Shown here piece by piece: positions 1 through 10,329 of a stretch of 64,000 bases of DNA; position 1 is the first letter of the stretch, and every line of letters begins with the position of its first letter. This DNA is from Calliopum simillimum (Eukaryota > Arthropoda > Insecta > Diptera > Lauxaniidae): NCBI GenBank assembly GCA_951812925.1, contig OX638372.1:40546245-40610244 (forward strand), in the 5' to 3' direction. The notes under the pieces are model-generated. The model made no database searches and was not told the DNA's origin. It worked only from the letters and a program-made list of their open reading frames with translations. Position numbers and translations under genes: made by a program.

Positions 1-3000
1 TAACAATGGACGTGAACTTAACTTAGATTTGACATTACAAGTGGATAATCATAATATTCAAAGAGACAACGAACAGCATATTGCGACAAACTCTAAAAAA
101 GGAAATAAATTCACCGATGGTAATTCTATTTAGTTTTTTTTTTTCCATTTTTATCAATTTTTTCCTTTTCGTTAAGGTTTGGATCTTTCTTTAACAACGG
201 ATTGGACATCGGAATTGCGACCATCAATGCGTAAACTGCGTCATGCTATGGATGGTTTACTTAAGACTGCACGTCTTATGCATTCCGTGCAGCGTTTGCA
301 ACAGGATATGAAACGCAACAGTATTAATTTAGAAATTATGTATCGGAGAGATGTTTGTTTCTCACAAGCGGTAAGTTTTTTTTTTTTTTTTTTTTTTTGT
401 AGTTGTAATTGTAATTTATTAAACTTTAAAATCATTATTTTTTGATAAGAGAAATTACATTATTTGAGATTTAACTTAGAGGTATTACATCAAATGAAAT
501 CTTTAAATAGAATGTATAAAAATCCATTAAGAGTTAATTAATTAAGGAAAAATTAAGTATTGAAAAAACCTTATGTTATCGTAAAAAAAAAAAATTTATA
601 AGAAATGAAATAAACGCACTGAATAACTTAAGTAAGTAAGTAAGTTTTCAATGTCCTGAAAGAACTATTTTTTGATTTAATTGAATTAACTACAAAATAT
701 TTCAAACTAATTAAGCCGTTTCTCAATTGAGTCTCTAATATCAATTTGTTTTCAAAATTTGTTTTCTTTTTTATAGCTAACAGCTTTAATCAGCGCGCTA
801 ATGGCAAAAATCTGGGGTGGCGAAATATCTGAAAATTTTATAAAAATTCTATGCGATTTAGGACCCTTGGCTTATTTCGAAGGTCTTCTTTCACTTTATG
901 GTGGTGAAACAGATATGTGGGGCGATATGTGCATTGCTATTGAAGATCTATTGGCAGTTAGTTTTACACTCGTCAGAAGTAATTTACAAAGGTAATATGC
1001 GCAATTACTCTGAATACGTTCATAAATTTGTTAACGCTTTTTTAATTTCCCTTATAACTATAGAGATTCTATTGCTGTTCCAACACCACGTGTAATTGGT
1101 TCACGTCAAGCCCTCACCGTACTGCTACCAGTTCCCGAACATGTTTATACGATTTTACCTACCAAAGAAATGTTATCTTTTAAAATAACGCCTGTATTTT
1201 TCAACATTGGCATTAATGAAAAGGCAACTCTTGCTGAAACGCTTGGCTTAACGCGTGAACAACATCGTTCCAATTGGGATAATTTTGTGCGTTTAAAACA
1301 ATATTACAGCCGTTTTCGTAAATTGAATTTAATAGCACCTGATACGCCTAGTAAACATGAACCACATTTACCGACAGCACCAGAAGCTGTCAACAAGCTT
1401 ATAGCCATTATGGAAGAGCAATTGCGTTCAAATGTTTCCAAAAATGTTAAAATACTTCATTTGGCAGAGGATGCATGTCGTTTTATGTATGGACTTCGTT
1501 TTACCTCATGTAAAAGTGCAAAAGATCGTACAGGAATGGCTGTAACACTGGAACAATGCCGGGTGCTTTTGCAGGAATTTCATTTGCCAGCAAAAGCATT
1601 ACCGGAAGTGCTGAGCACTTTTAGAAGGTACGTATGTCAGCATTTAGAAAAATAATTTCGCTCATGAAGGTTGGTAAGCAAAAAGTCTATCTAGGGCCGT
1701 ATATTTGATTTTGAAACGCGCTTTCACTTTCCATGCCTAAAATGTAGCAACCTCGCATAGGCTCGAAACTAATGTATCTGTTTATGAAAAGAGGATTTTT
1801 TCAGAAAGGAAAATATCGGCATTATCGTATATTCCTATTATGCTTTGATCAGCAAATACGTCACATCAAAAAATTCCGTAGGTACTTTTTGCTTTTAAAT
1901 CATTTTTATTTTGTCACGGAGTTTTAATTCGTTTTGCCGGTCAAATGATTCAAGAAATTTGATTATAAAATGCAATGGCAGATAGATATGCAATTGCTAT
2001 AACAAAGTACTGCTCTTCTTTTTATTTCTTTTGGAAACTAAACTTGGGAGCCTCAGGAGAGACCCCAATTGCTGTGAAGGCCTTGGGATTGAAATATAAT
2101 AACACAGTCCTGCATGGGTTTTCCTCTCTAAGTTTTAAAAAGCGATTTCTATAGATTTAAGTGTGCTGATTACGAGAAAAATAGTGAAAAAATTCCAGCA
2201 CGTCACAATTTTCAGTGATTTTAGTTTTACTTAAGTGCCTTTTTTGTATATACAAGACTACCACGCCTATACTACTCAACGTATCAAAACCATATTTGCA
2301 CCAGATGTTTTTTTGGTGGTCCAACAAATTTATAAGAAATATGGGATCGATTGGACAAGGGGGTGTTGTACCCCTCATACAAAAAAAATCTCTATATAAT
2401 TGAAAATTTCATTTGAGTCGCTCCTACGCCCGCACCAGTTGGTATATTGAAACCATATTAACACCATATATCCGCCTGATATTCCGACAGATTTTCCTTG
2501 ATAATAGGGGTAATTGAATGAAAGTACGGTGCGCTCGGTACATAAAGAAAACATACCAAAACCAAAAAAAAAAAAATAAAACTCATTTCTACTCACTTTA
2601 CCTGCATTATGAAACTTGATATCTGTATGAATAGCAACTATCAAGATCGTACGGGAAGCACCAACAAAATATATGGTGCAAGAATGGCTTAAATATGTTG
2701 AGTATTTTAGGCGTGATATTGAAGAGTACGTAAGCACAAACGATTGAATTAATAAGTTTTCAAATGCTGCACAGACGAACAAGGGTACCCCTCTTAAAAT
2801 TACGAGAGTGCTTTTTAATGTATTTTTTGATGCTGAGCCCAAATCCGTTTACAGAATTGCTCTATCACGTCCAAATTTTGAGAAAATTAAAAAAAACAGT
2901 GAAAAACACACGATTTTCCATTATTTTTGAGGTTATGAAAACTGGAATATCTCAAAATTCTGACGTGATGGAAAGAAATCAAGTTCAGATTCGTGATCAG

Positions 3001-3950
3001 GAGGTCCCAAACCACCATAATTGGCTTCAAAATTTAAGAGAGGAAAAAAAAGTGTCGAATTTGCAGGCCTGTGTAATTTATATCCTACTCCCAGTGTATA
3101 TTTGCTTTTCCTTCCGTTTGTAACGCAGATAAGGAGGCATGACGTGTATTGAAAAACATATATATTCTTGATCAGCGTCACCTCCTGAATCGATATAGCC
3201 ATATCAGTTGACATCATTCTAATATTTTTCGGAGCATAATTTGATGAAATTTGTTTCACTGCCTCCATATAAAAAAAACCCATACAAAAACGTCATTTGA
3301 AACGCTATATTTTGAGCAGTATTTATGGAAATGCAACCAAAATACATACTACACCAGTAAGAGCAATAACTTGCCGAACTCGGACTAAAGGGCGTGGCAG
3401 CTAACATACCAGAAAATTTTTCAAAATGCCGTAGAACATTTAAGAAATGTGCTATAAGGAGTAATGCAACCAATTTTTGTACCTACACTTAAAATAGTAA
3501 AAGAAATCTCAGAGCAAAAACTAGATGAACTCGGACAAAAAGGCGTGGCATCTCCCATATAAGCAAATTTTTCAAAATGGCGTAGTACATGCGTTATTTG
3601 AGGTAATGCAACCAAATTTCGTACAGGAACTAAAAATAGTCGTAGGTAGCTCTGAGCAAAAACTAGGTGGACTTAAACAAGAGGGCGTGGCACTTCCCTT
3701 ACAAGTAAAGATTTAAAAATGTTACGGTGTAGGGTATTTCAATTTTGACCACACCAAACATAAGTCTCTTACTAGTTATTATTCAATTTAATAATAAATT
3801 TTTTACCAATTTCTTAGCGAGGGCACACGCATGGACAATGTTAACAAGAATATCGATAAGCGTAAATACGCTTTCAATTTGCCACAAGTACTCTCATTAC
3901 CATCAATGTATCGGCCACCAGTTGGCGCGTATGGCAAAGCTGAAACATAA
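1..3950 (+). CDS. Inositol polyphosphate 4-phosphatase (INPP4A/B family), C-terminal five exons
   Basis: The INPP4 family removes the D4 phosphate from PI(3,4)P2 and related inositol phosphates at membranes, and so limits PI3K signalling. Exons read as 1-119 (5' partial), 177-370, 777-991, 1064-1627 and 3818-3950, all with GT..AG introns and matching phases; joined they give 407 residues to a TAA at 3948. The family active site CKSAKDRT (CX5R) starts at 1509, with catalytic Cys at 1509-1511 and Arg at 1527-1529, followed by the typical TLEQC. The last exon reads SEGTRMDN ... RKYAFN ... [13 protein letters not shown], which is the family C-terminus. Mammalian members are about 930 residues, so the C2-bearing N-terminal half lies left of the window. 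The Drosophila counterpart is, I believe, CG42271 (from memory). The frame is intact, so the gene looks functional. The 2.2-kb last intron holds a dispersed repeat. Confidence 0.93.
1509..1532 (+). other. INPP4 CX5R catalytic motif
   Basis: The codons read C-K-S-A-K-D-R-T. The Cys forms the phospho-enzyme intermediate and the Arg binds phosphate in this dual-specificity-like phosphatase family. Both key residues are present, so the encoded enzyme should be active. Confidence 0.92.
1628..3817 (+). other. Last intron of the INPP4 gene
   Basis: The donor is GTACGT at 1628 and the acceptor TTCTTAG ends at 3817; phase 2, giving AG|C (Ser) across the junction. The other introns here are 57 to 406 bp, so this 2.2-kb intron is long for the locus. 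Its right third is a dispersed repeat (3079-3755). The left part (1640-3070) is AT-rich with short frames only; I see no gene in it. Confidence 0.85.
3079..3755 (+). repeat. Dispersed fly repeat with 'TATACCC...GGGTATT' ends, copy 1
   Basis: Copies occur at 3079-3755 (+), 5955-6422 (-), 36045-36178 (-), 42077-42775 (+) and 60603-60960 (-). They share a left end like TATACCCTACACCC.GGGTATA, then CACTTTGTCCTTC.GTTTGTAACGCAGA, TATATATTCTTGATCAGCGTC, GAGTCGATATAGCC, and a right half with repeated 'GGGCGTGGCACCTCCCATA' and 'ACCAAATTTCGT' phrases. Copy 1 ends in GTGTAGGGTATTTCAATTTTGACC. No coding capacity is seen. The core resembles a non-autonomous repeat common in Drosophila genomes; the family name is not certain. 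Confidence 0.75.
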
Positions 3951-5042
3951 ACAAGGAATAAAAAAAAAAATCAAATATTATGAGATTTAGATTTATAATC
4001 ACACTTAGAGGTTGCAAAAATGAAATAATTAGAGTCTGCAAATATAGAAAAATAATTTTATAATCCATATTCTTGAAACACAGTTTATCAAATTAATTTA
4101 ATTTTACAAATAATGCATTACCTACAGATAATTTTCATAAGTCTTCCATGACTTAATAATCAATTTATGTAGAGCTAATGCACATTCTCAAATAAACAAT
4201 TCATGTTTCAAACTCATTCTACAATAAAGCAAAATATTTCTTTCGAAAGCGAAATATATACATAAATTTATTTCTGAAATGTAAACCAAACTCATAGATA
4301 GATATTTTAAGTTGTAATATTTATTTAAAAATGTTTTGTAGAAATCTTTAATGTGTTAAAAAGTGTTATCACCATAAGCATTTGCACTTTGAAAGTAATT
4401 TCATTAAAAGAGTTCAAGCAATTAGCAAATATTAGAATGTTATTTAAATTAAGATAAAAAGAAGGAGTTTTAACCAAATTATTTATAGAACCAGTCTTAA
4501 CACTGTAATAATGTTACTTAAACGAACGGTCAGGTATTAATTGCAAATTTTTTTTGTAGATTTTTAAATTAACCACTTTAACTGTGCCAAATATTTGTTA
4601 CCAATAAGATTTTACTCTGTTATTCTACTTTTCTATTTTATTTTGACATGTTTTGTAATTTATACTCAATTGTTATGCTGTACACCCCATAATATATTTA
4701 TTAATATGATGACATTAAACTATGTATCTTTATCGAAAAGAAGAAATATTAAAATTAGAGAAATTGGAGACAGTTACTTTGAATGTTACGTGTCAGGAGT
4801 TTTACTCATTAAGCTCTCTAAGGCTTATCTTGGCGCATAGCTTCCATTTTGTGCAATTGTGGAAACTCTAGTCTTAATGTTTTCTCTTTAATTTTACTTT
4901 AAGGATATTGATAATTTTAGTAAATGAAACCATGTCACAAAATACAACTGAAAATAAATGAATTTTTTTTTTTTATTTATTTAAGTGAACCTTCGCATTT
5001 TATTTTTTAGCAAACATATTAATCATCGTAAAAGCAATTAAT
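3951..5042. other. 3' region between the convergent INPP4 and mRpL38 genes
   Basis: The INPP4 3' UTR starts at 3951. Candidate AATAAA signals follow at 3957 and near 4190-4215. On the minus strand, AATAAA-like signals for mRpL38 lie in the T-rich stretch 4965-4980. The ORF at 4595-4840 has no recognised similarity. The two genes end about 1.1 kb apart, tail to tail. Confidence 0.6.
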
Positions 5043-7923
5043 TTAGTAATCATTAATGCGACCAATGCGCAATCGTTGTTTTTTGATTTCCGTTCTTAAC
5101 CACGACGGCACATCACGTATTGCATGGGCATTTGGAAAACGCAGTGGAGGCGCAGGTCCATCGAATGGATGTGTTTTTTCCAGTTTCCGTTCTAAATATT
5201 CTTTATTTACTTGTTTAATATCACGATGCTTGTCCATATATAAATTAAAAGGTTGTTTCAAGGGGAACCACTTTTGATCAGATAAATATGGAACAGGAAA
5301 ATCATATTCATAAATTGGTTCCTTTATTTCTGTAATAAAAAAAAAATATAGATTTATAATATCGGTGGCAAAAAAGATTATTAGATGAAAATATTTGACT
5401 TACTTAAGACCTCATGATAAAATCGTGTTAGTGATTTATCCCAAATGGTTTGAAAGAACGATAAACCTGCTGGTGTTAAGTTTTCTTGATGTTTACGATA
5501 AAAATCAAAAGTTTTAAATGTACGCTTTTCCAGGTTATTACTCTCGGATTGATTTACTTTATAGTCGCTGAAATCTAGCTTAGCATTCTGTTTATATAGC
5601 ACAAAAATAAAGCGTTGATAACCAATTCCTTTTGGTGGAAAAGGTTGCAGATATTTGACGACAGTTTCACCTTTTTTAACATCTCCATTTGGTATGTTGG
5701 CGCTATAACATAGAACAATTTAACGTTACAAGAGTAATACATATGAAAAATATAATAAAACTTACACAAACCAGTGCACATATTCAGAATCATTTGATTT
5801 AAAGTGACCATCTGGGTTTGTTGCAATTAGAGTCCAAAGCGATTCTGTCTTTTGTTTCTAAAAGCACACAATTAAAATAATGAATAATGAGATCCGGCAA
5901 CAATGAAAACATTTTGATTTAAAGCAAAGTATAACAAAACTAGTAAGGGTGTTACTTTTGGCCTGGCCAAACATTAAATACCCTATACAGCAGTATTTTG
6001 AAAATTTTGCTTATACGCCCTCTTGTCCGAATTCACCCAGTTTTTTCTCAGAGTTTGCGCTTACAATTCGTAGTATTTATGTGTATTATGGTTGCATTAT
6101 CGTGAAAAATACTCCAAAAGTTGCATTTTGAAGATATTTTTTGTATGGGCGGTAGGCGTGTCCGTTGACCGATTTCGCTCATTTTCAATCCCCCGAGCTA
6201 ACTTTGACGACGGAGGCTGTGCACCAAATTTCATTAATTTATCTTGCTTAATTTTCCCAAAAAATGTATTTCCACAGCCAGCCAGCCAGACAGACGGACA
6301 TGGCTATATCGACTCAGGTCACGCTGATCAAGAATATATATACTTTTCTACATCTACCACGCGTCCATCTCTGCGTTACAAACGGAAGGACAAAGTGAAT
6401 ATACCCTGGGTGTAGGGTATAAAATACAACAAATATCAGCTAGAAATTGGATTGTACATCAAATATATGAGTTTGTAAAATGAACGCATCACTATTGGAA
6501 GAATAAAACGTAGTTTCTTCCTAAGGCGTGTTATTTTTTGGGCTTTATTTCTTTTTGGGCGTTATTTTATTTTAAGCGAAAACGAAACTACGCAAAAAAA
6601 AAAAAAAAAATGACGTCATAACCCCCAAAATAAAAACAAAATAACGCCCAAATTATTTTCATATCAATTTGGACGATAATTATTTAGGAAATTACTGCCA
6701 AAGTTTAGGCTTTATTTCGTTTTTTTTTAACAAAATAACGCCCAAAAAAAAAAAAAAACCAAATAACGCCCAAATTTATATGAAAATAGTTTGGTGGGAG
6801 TTTTTATTTTGGGGTTACTACGTTACAACTGCATTGATTAACACCACAAAACATAAACTCTATGAATGAAAATCTAATTAATGATCAAGGACTTTAAGTC
6901 CAATATCGAATCTGAGAACCGAGCTCTGGAAATTGCATTCAGTGCTCAATTTTCAAGCTACGTTTTAAATATTGTGGATGAAAATAAAAATGTTTTTGAA
7001 ATTATGATTTTTTTTCTATTACAGTTAGGTCTATTATGGAAACAAAATTAAATGATGGTTTCATGTGTGAAATTTATCGTTAAGGCTTAAAAATTTTGAA
7101 CGAAATTGTTACAATCTCTAATGATATAAAAAATAAACTGAAATAAAAAACTCACTTTGCCAGTAATTGGATCTGTTTCACCATCAAATTGAACGACCGG
7201 TTCTTTTGCAGCTTCTGTAGGGGTAATAATGTTGCCACAATAAACTGGACATAGTACATCATTAGCACTTTCATACTAAATTGTAAGAAATTATTAAATT
7301 GAATCTAATTTTATAAGCTAAACTTTAACCTTAATGTCAAGAGGTACTCGTGGTATAAAAAATGCACATCCAAAAAGATCATCGTATACGCCGTAATGAT
7401 CGGCAATTACACGTAAATCATATTGTCCGGTGGAGTTGCTATATTCCTGCTGAACCTTTTCTAAATCAATTAATACTATGATGGATTAAAGAAATATTCA
7501 TCATAAATTCAAACGATTCCTTAAACTGTGTTATTTCATGATCTTACAATTATTACTTCTCGCCTGCTGCTCCAAAGCGCTACTGTTACGTTGCGTTTTC
7601 ATGTGCTGGAGACGATCTTTTAATTGCTCTGAACGTGAAGACTTCAGTTTAGGAAAGCCAATGTTAATGCGTTCTATTAATTCAGCATCTTGGACGTTTT
7701 TCTCTGCGTATAGAAGAAATACAAATATTAGTTACAGCATCATATGTAACATGGGTTTCTTGGGGTACTCATTCCTACCTTGTAACCGTTGTTCTATCGT
7801 TTTTGCCAATCCCGGACGCTTGCCGCGTATTGTGTGTCCATAACGTGCAGCTACAAATAATGGACTTGCGCTACGCAAACAATTGTTTGAACATTTTTTC
7901 ATTAATAAATTACTAAAAGACAT
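5043..7923 (-). CDS. mRpL38: Mitochondrial large ribosomal subunit protein L38 (mL38)
   Basis: mL38 is a structural protein of the mitochondrial 39S subunit and carries a phosphatidylethanolamine-binding-protein (PEBP) fold. Exons on the minus strand: 7923-7779, 7703-7557, 7460-7330, 7275-7156, 5857-5766, 5702-5404 and 5329-5043. All junctions are GT..AG and phases agree; total 1221 bp, 406 residues plus TAA. Human MRPL38 is 380 residues. The N-terminus (MSFSNLLMKKC..., basic, no early acids) fits a mitochondrial presequence, followed by RGKRPGLAKTIEQRL and NIGFPKL typical of mL38. PEBP motifs follow: CPVYCGNIITPTEAA, TNPDGHFKSNDSEYVHWFV, NIPNGD and GIGYQRFIFVLYKQ (residues about 147-235). 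The C-terminus reads FPNAHAIRDVPSWL ... RINDY. In exon 2 the donor must be the GTAATA at 7556: the nearby alternative GTAAGA would create a stop at the junction. No disablement is seen. Confidence 0.95.
5955..6422 (-). repeat. Dispersed fly repeat ('TATACCC' family), copy 2, inside mRpL38 intron 4
   Basis: Inverted relative to copy 1. It starts GGCCTGGCCAAACATTAAATACCC, contains CCGTCTGTCTGGCTGGCTGG in reverse, ACGCTGATCAAGAATATATA and ends ACCCTGGGTGTAGGGTATA. It lies within the 1.3-kb intron between exons 4 and 5. It is shorter than the copy at 42077. Confidence 0.72.
6511..6835. mobile_element. Palindromic MITE-like insert rich in 'AATAACGCCCAAA'
   Basis: GGGCGTTATTT and its complement AAATAACGCCC occur repeatedly. 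A clearer inverted pair runs from TGACGTCATAACCCCCAAAATA (6611) to TATTTTGGGGTTACTACGTTA (about 6830), with ATATGAAAATA.TTTGG inside each arm. No target duplication was established. It is a non-coding insertion within the same mRpL38 intron. Confidence 0.5.
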
Positions 7924-8798
7924 TTTTCAACAAATTAAATTAAAATGTGCAATTTCCTAAATTATGACACTTTTTTAATAAACTTCAAATAAACAGCTGT
8001 TTTGTGCCCATTCACAATAGCGAAAAAGCGATGCAGAGTTTGTTCACTTAAATAGTAAAACAGTAAAATACGTATTTAGCGAAGTCTACCACCATCCTAT
8101 TCGGCAAAAATCGTAATCCTATTCGGCAAAAAACTAAGCCAAATCGTCTCGTTTCGGCTCAAACCGAAGGCAAAAAGAACAACTGACATATCCCAGTGAG
8201 AAAATTTATCATCAAAAAAAGAACAACTCACATATGTCAGCGAGAAAATATATTATTGGTGACTAAGTCCTCAGATAACCTTGTGAGTCTTTTGCCGATT
8301 TAAAAACAAGTTTCGAATACCTCAATTTTTTTACGGGATTTTGTTCAAGATTGTATTTGAACATGTTTTCAACAAAACAGTTCTTAGAGCTCTTCGTTTT
8401 TTATTCGAATTTCTATCAAATTTCTTCATTCTGGTTCTTTTAACTAAACCCATGTATTTCGATGTTTTTTTGTACGCTTATTCCAGATCCGGAATCAGAA
8501 CTGTTCTATTACTTATAGTTTTCGAGATATCATGACTTAAATGTAAAAAACACCAAAACTCACGTTATGATATCTAGTTGTATATTAGGTTCGTTTTCGT
8601 GGCAAGTGGGCTTAAAGTGGGCTTAAATGTGCTAACTGTGGTCGAACAAAACGCTGCATTGTGAATAGCACTTTCGAAAATTATGTTCTTCTTTATTAAC
8701 AGCTGACATTTGTTTATGTTTTGGTTTTTTGTTTTTTGGTTAACTTTGAAAAAAATTAAATAGTTTTCTAAAAATACAGAAAAATTAATAATTTGAAC
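7924..8798. other. 5' flank of mRpL38, with short tandem duplications
   Basis: The stretch separates the mRpL38 start codon from the P32 pseudogene. CCTATTCGGCAAAAA is repeated at about 8095 and 8119. A unit of about 47 bp beginning AAAAGAACAACT.ACATAT is present twice (about 8175-8265). No TATA-type promoter could be assigned and the ORF at 8341-8535 is not recognised. Confidence 0.5.
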
Positions 8799-9460
8799 AA
8801 AGCCACATTACGTTTTTTCAATATCGCCGTCAGTGCCAAGGCAAATTCGCTGAAAAATGTTTTCGGTAAGTGCAACCTTACAGCATTTGGCACATGTCGA
8901 AAAATCCAACAATATTAGGATTTAAATGTTGAAAAGCCAAGCTTAGGGTGCAGCTGCGGTTGTGGTATTAAACATCACATTCACATCAAGGGTGAACGCG
9001 AATTGGTTGAGTTTTTAACTGAAGAAATTGTCGCAGAGCGTAAGGCAGAAGAAGCCAAAGCTGTGCCAACTGCTTTGGATGGATTCACTGTTAAATTGCG
9101 CTGATGTAGAGCCGTTGTTGTCGTCAGTTTCAACGTAAATCATACAGTTGACACTGAGGAAGAACCCGAAATTGATCCAAATGCTGATAAACCCGAATGG
9201 GTGAAATGCGTAGCAAGCCACAATTTCCTACAAGGAACACCACAGGAAGGCGAATATAAGACCAAAAAATTTTTGAAAGGTGCATTTTTGAAAGCGAGTG
9301 AAATGATAAAGTATACGCTGTTGCTGTTGCCGGAGATGTGCTCGATGGTTGTCTATATGATTTACTTATGAATTTACTTGAAGAGAAGGGTATCAGCAAT
9401 GAATTTGTTGAAAAATTGTCTGACCACTTTGCAGCAATGTACCACTGGGTCTTGATCAAT
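8799..9460 (+). pseudogene. P32 / C1QBP (MAM33 family) pseudogene
   Basis: The functional protein is a trimeric acidic mitochondrial-matrix protein. One frame runs from 8799 (KATLRFFNIAVSAK...) through an in-frame TAG at 8916 to GCSCGCGIK and GERELVEFLTEEIVAERK, and stops at TGA 9102. After a small deletion the next block reads VSFNVNHTVDTEEEPEIDPN (about 9119-9178). A frameshift follows; the block VLDG.LYDLLMNLLEEKGIS and NEFVEKLSD is at about 9328-9423. These blocks are in family order. No introns separate them, so it may be a processed copy, but no poly-A tail or target duplication was found. Several disablements make it non-functional. The minus-strand ORF at 9015-9221 is only its shadow. 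Confidence 0.88.
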
Positions 9461-10292
9461 ATGAAGAAGGTCGCTACTTTGGTTTTGGTAATAGTTTATC
9501 ATCAACGACGAGCACCAAATGTGGAGAACCTTCTGGTGCATATACCAGAAGCCAGTTATGGCAGTCGTACGCATGCGATAATTTTATTAGATGACAAGAA
9601 TAAATTGTATCATCGTGAGGAGGCAATGGCTGGAGTCAATCCAGATGATAAGTGGACAACGACTAATATTCAGGCCTGTTCTGTAATCCTCGTGGTTTCA
9701 ATTACTTTTCACTTAGGAGGTTTTTTGGATGAAAATGGTGAGTCACACTATAAAAAGTATAAGAATCTTTTTTTGTGGAGAATTACAGGTTCTACAAATA
9801 ATATTCATTAGTATTTATTAAAAAGTAAATATTCGGTAAAGTCGAATTTTTCGACTTTTTGCAGTTTTTTAAGAATGTTTCCTAAACGGTTACTTTTTTG
9901 TTGATGCAAGTCAATGTTATTTGTAGAATCTGTAATTTTCCTCAAAAAAGATTTTAATACTTTTTATCGTGTGACTCACCATTTTCATCAAAAAAACCTC
10001 CTAAGTGAAAAGTAATTGAAACCACGAGGATTACAGAACAGGCCTGATTGAGAAGCAATACTTTGACGATTTAAATAAACTGTATGTGTTATTCATTCAA
10101 AGACGAGTTCAACTTTTGTATGCAAAAATAAATGTATTCAGCAATTTTCTCAGGTCATTTACAGCCAGAAGTTATTTTAATACTTTTAATGTGTTTAACG
10201 TTCCAAATAACTATAAACTTTTAAAAAATATGAATTATTTAGTTTACATAGTAATAATGAACTTTATTTATTTTATACAGCAATTAATTTAA
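9461..10292 (+). pseudogene. Fragment resembling the TANGO2 C-terminus, interrupted by a transposon
   Basis: The frame reads APNVENLLVHIPEASYGSRT, then HAIILLDDKNKLYHREEAM, then DDKWTTTNI. This resembles the end of TANGO2 proteins (..IFV..P.YGTRT.TIILVD..G...F.E..M...W). A possible earlier block, EEGRYFGFGNSL (about 9460-9500, other frame), resembles the TANGO2 'YGLGNS' motif. At 9671 a palindromic element interrupts the frame. If the element and one ATT are removed in reading, the same frame continues from 10050 to a stop at 10292 with IEKQYFDDLNKLYV. Most of the ~270-residue protein is absent. Identification is from remembered family features, so it is tentative. Confidence 0.45.
9671..10046. 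mobile_element. Palindromic element CAGGCCTG...CAGGCCTG, 3-bp ATT duplication
   Basis: Two arms of about 135 bp (9671-9805 and about 9910-10046) are near-perfect reverse complements: CAGGCCTGTTCTGTAATCC ... GGATTACAGAACAGGCCTG. ATT stands directly on each side (9668-9670 and 10047-10049). There is no coding capacity. The short frame in the left arm is shared with the host pseudogene ORF. It shares termini and duplication type with the element at 31272-31582. Confidence 0.78.
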
Positions 10293-10329
10293 CACGCCTT
10301 GCTTTCAAACTGTTTTCTTTACAAGCTTT

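Noticed and set aside
9015..9574. Minus-strand ORFs at 9015-9221, 9130-9459 and 9374-9574
   Set aside because: Antisense shadows of the P32 and TANGO2-like pseudogenes, which carry the recognisable protein matches on the plus strand.
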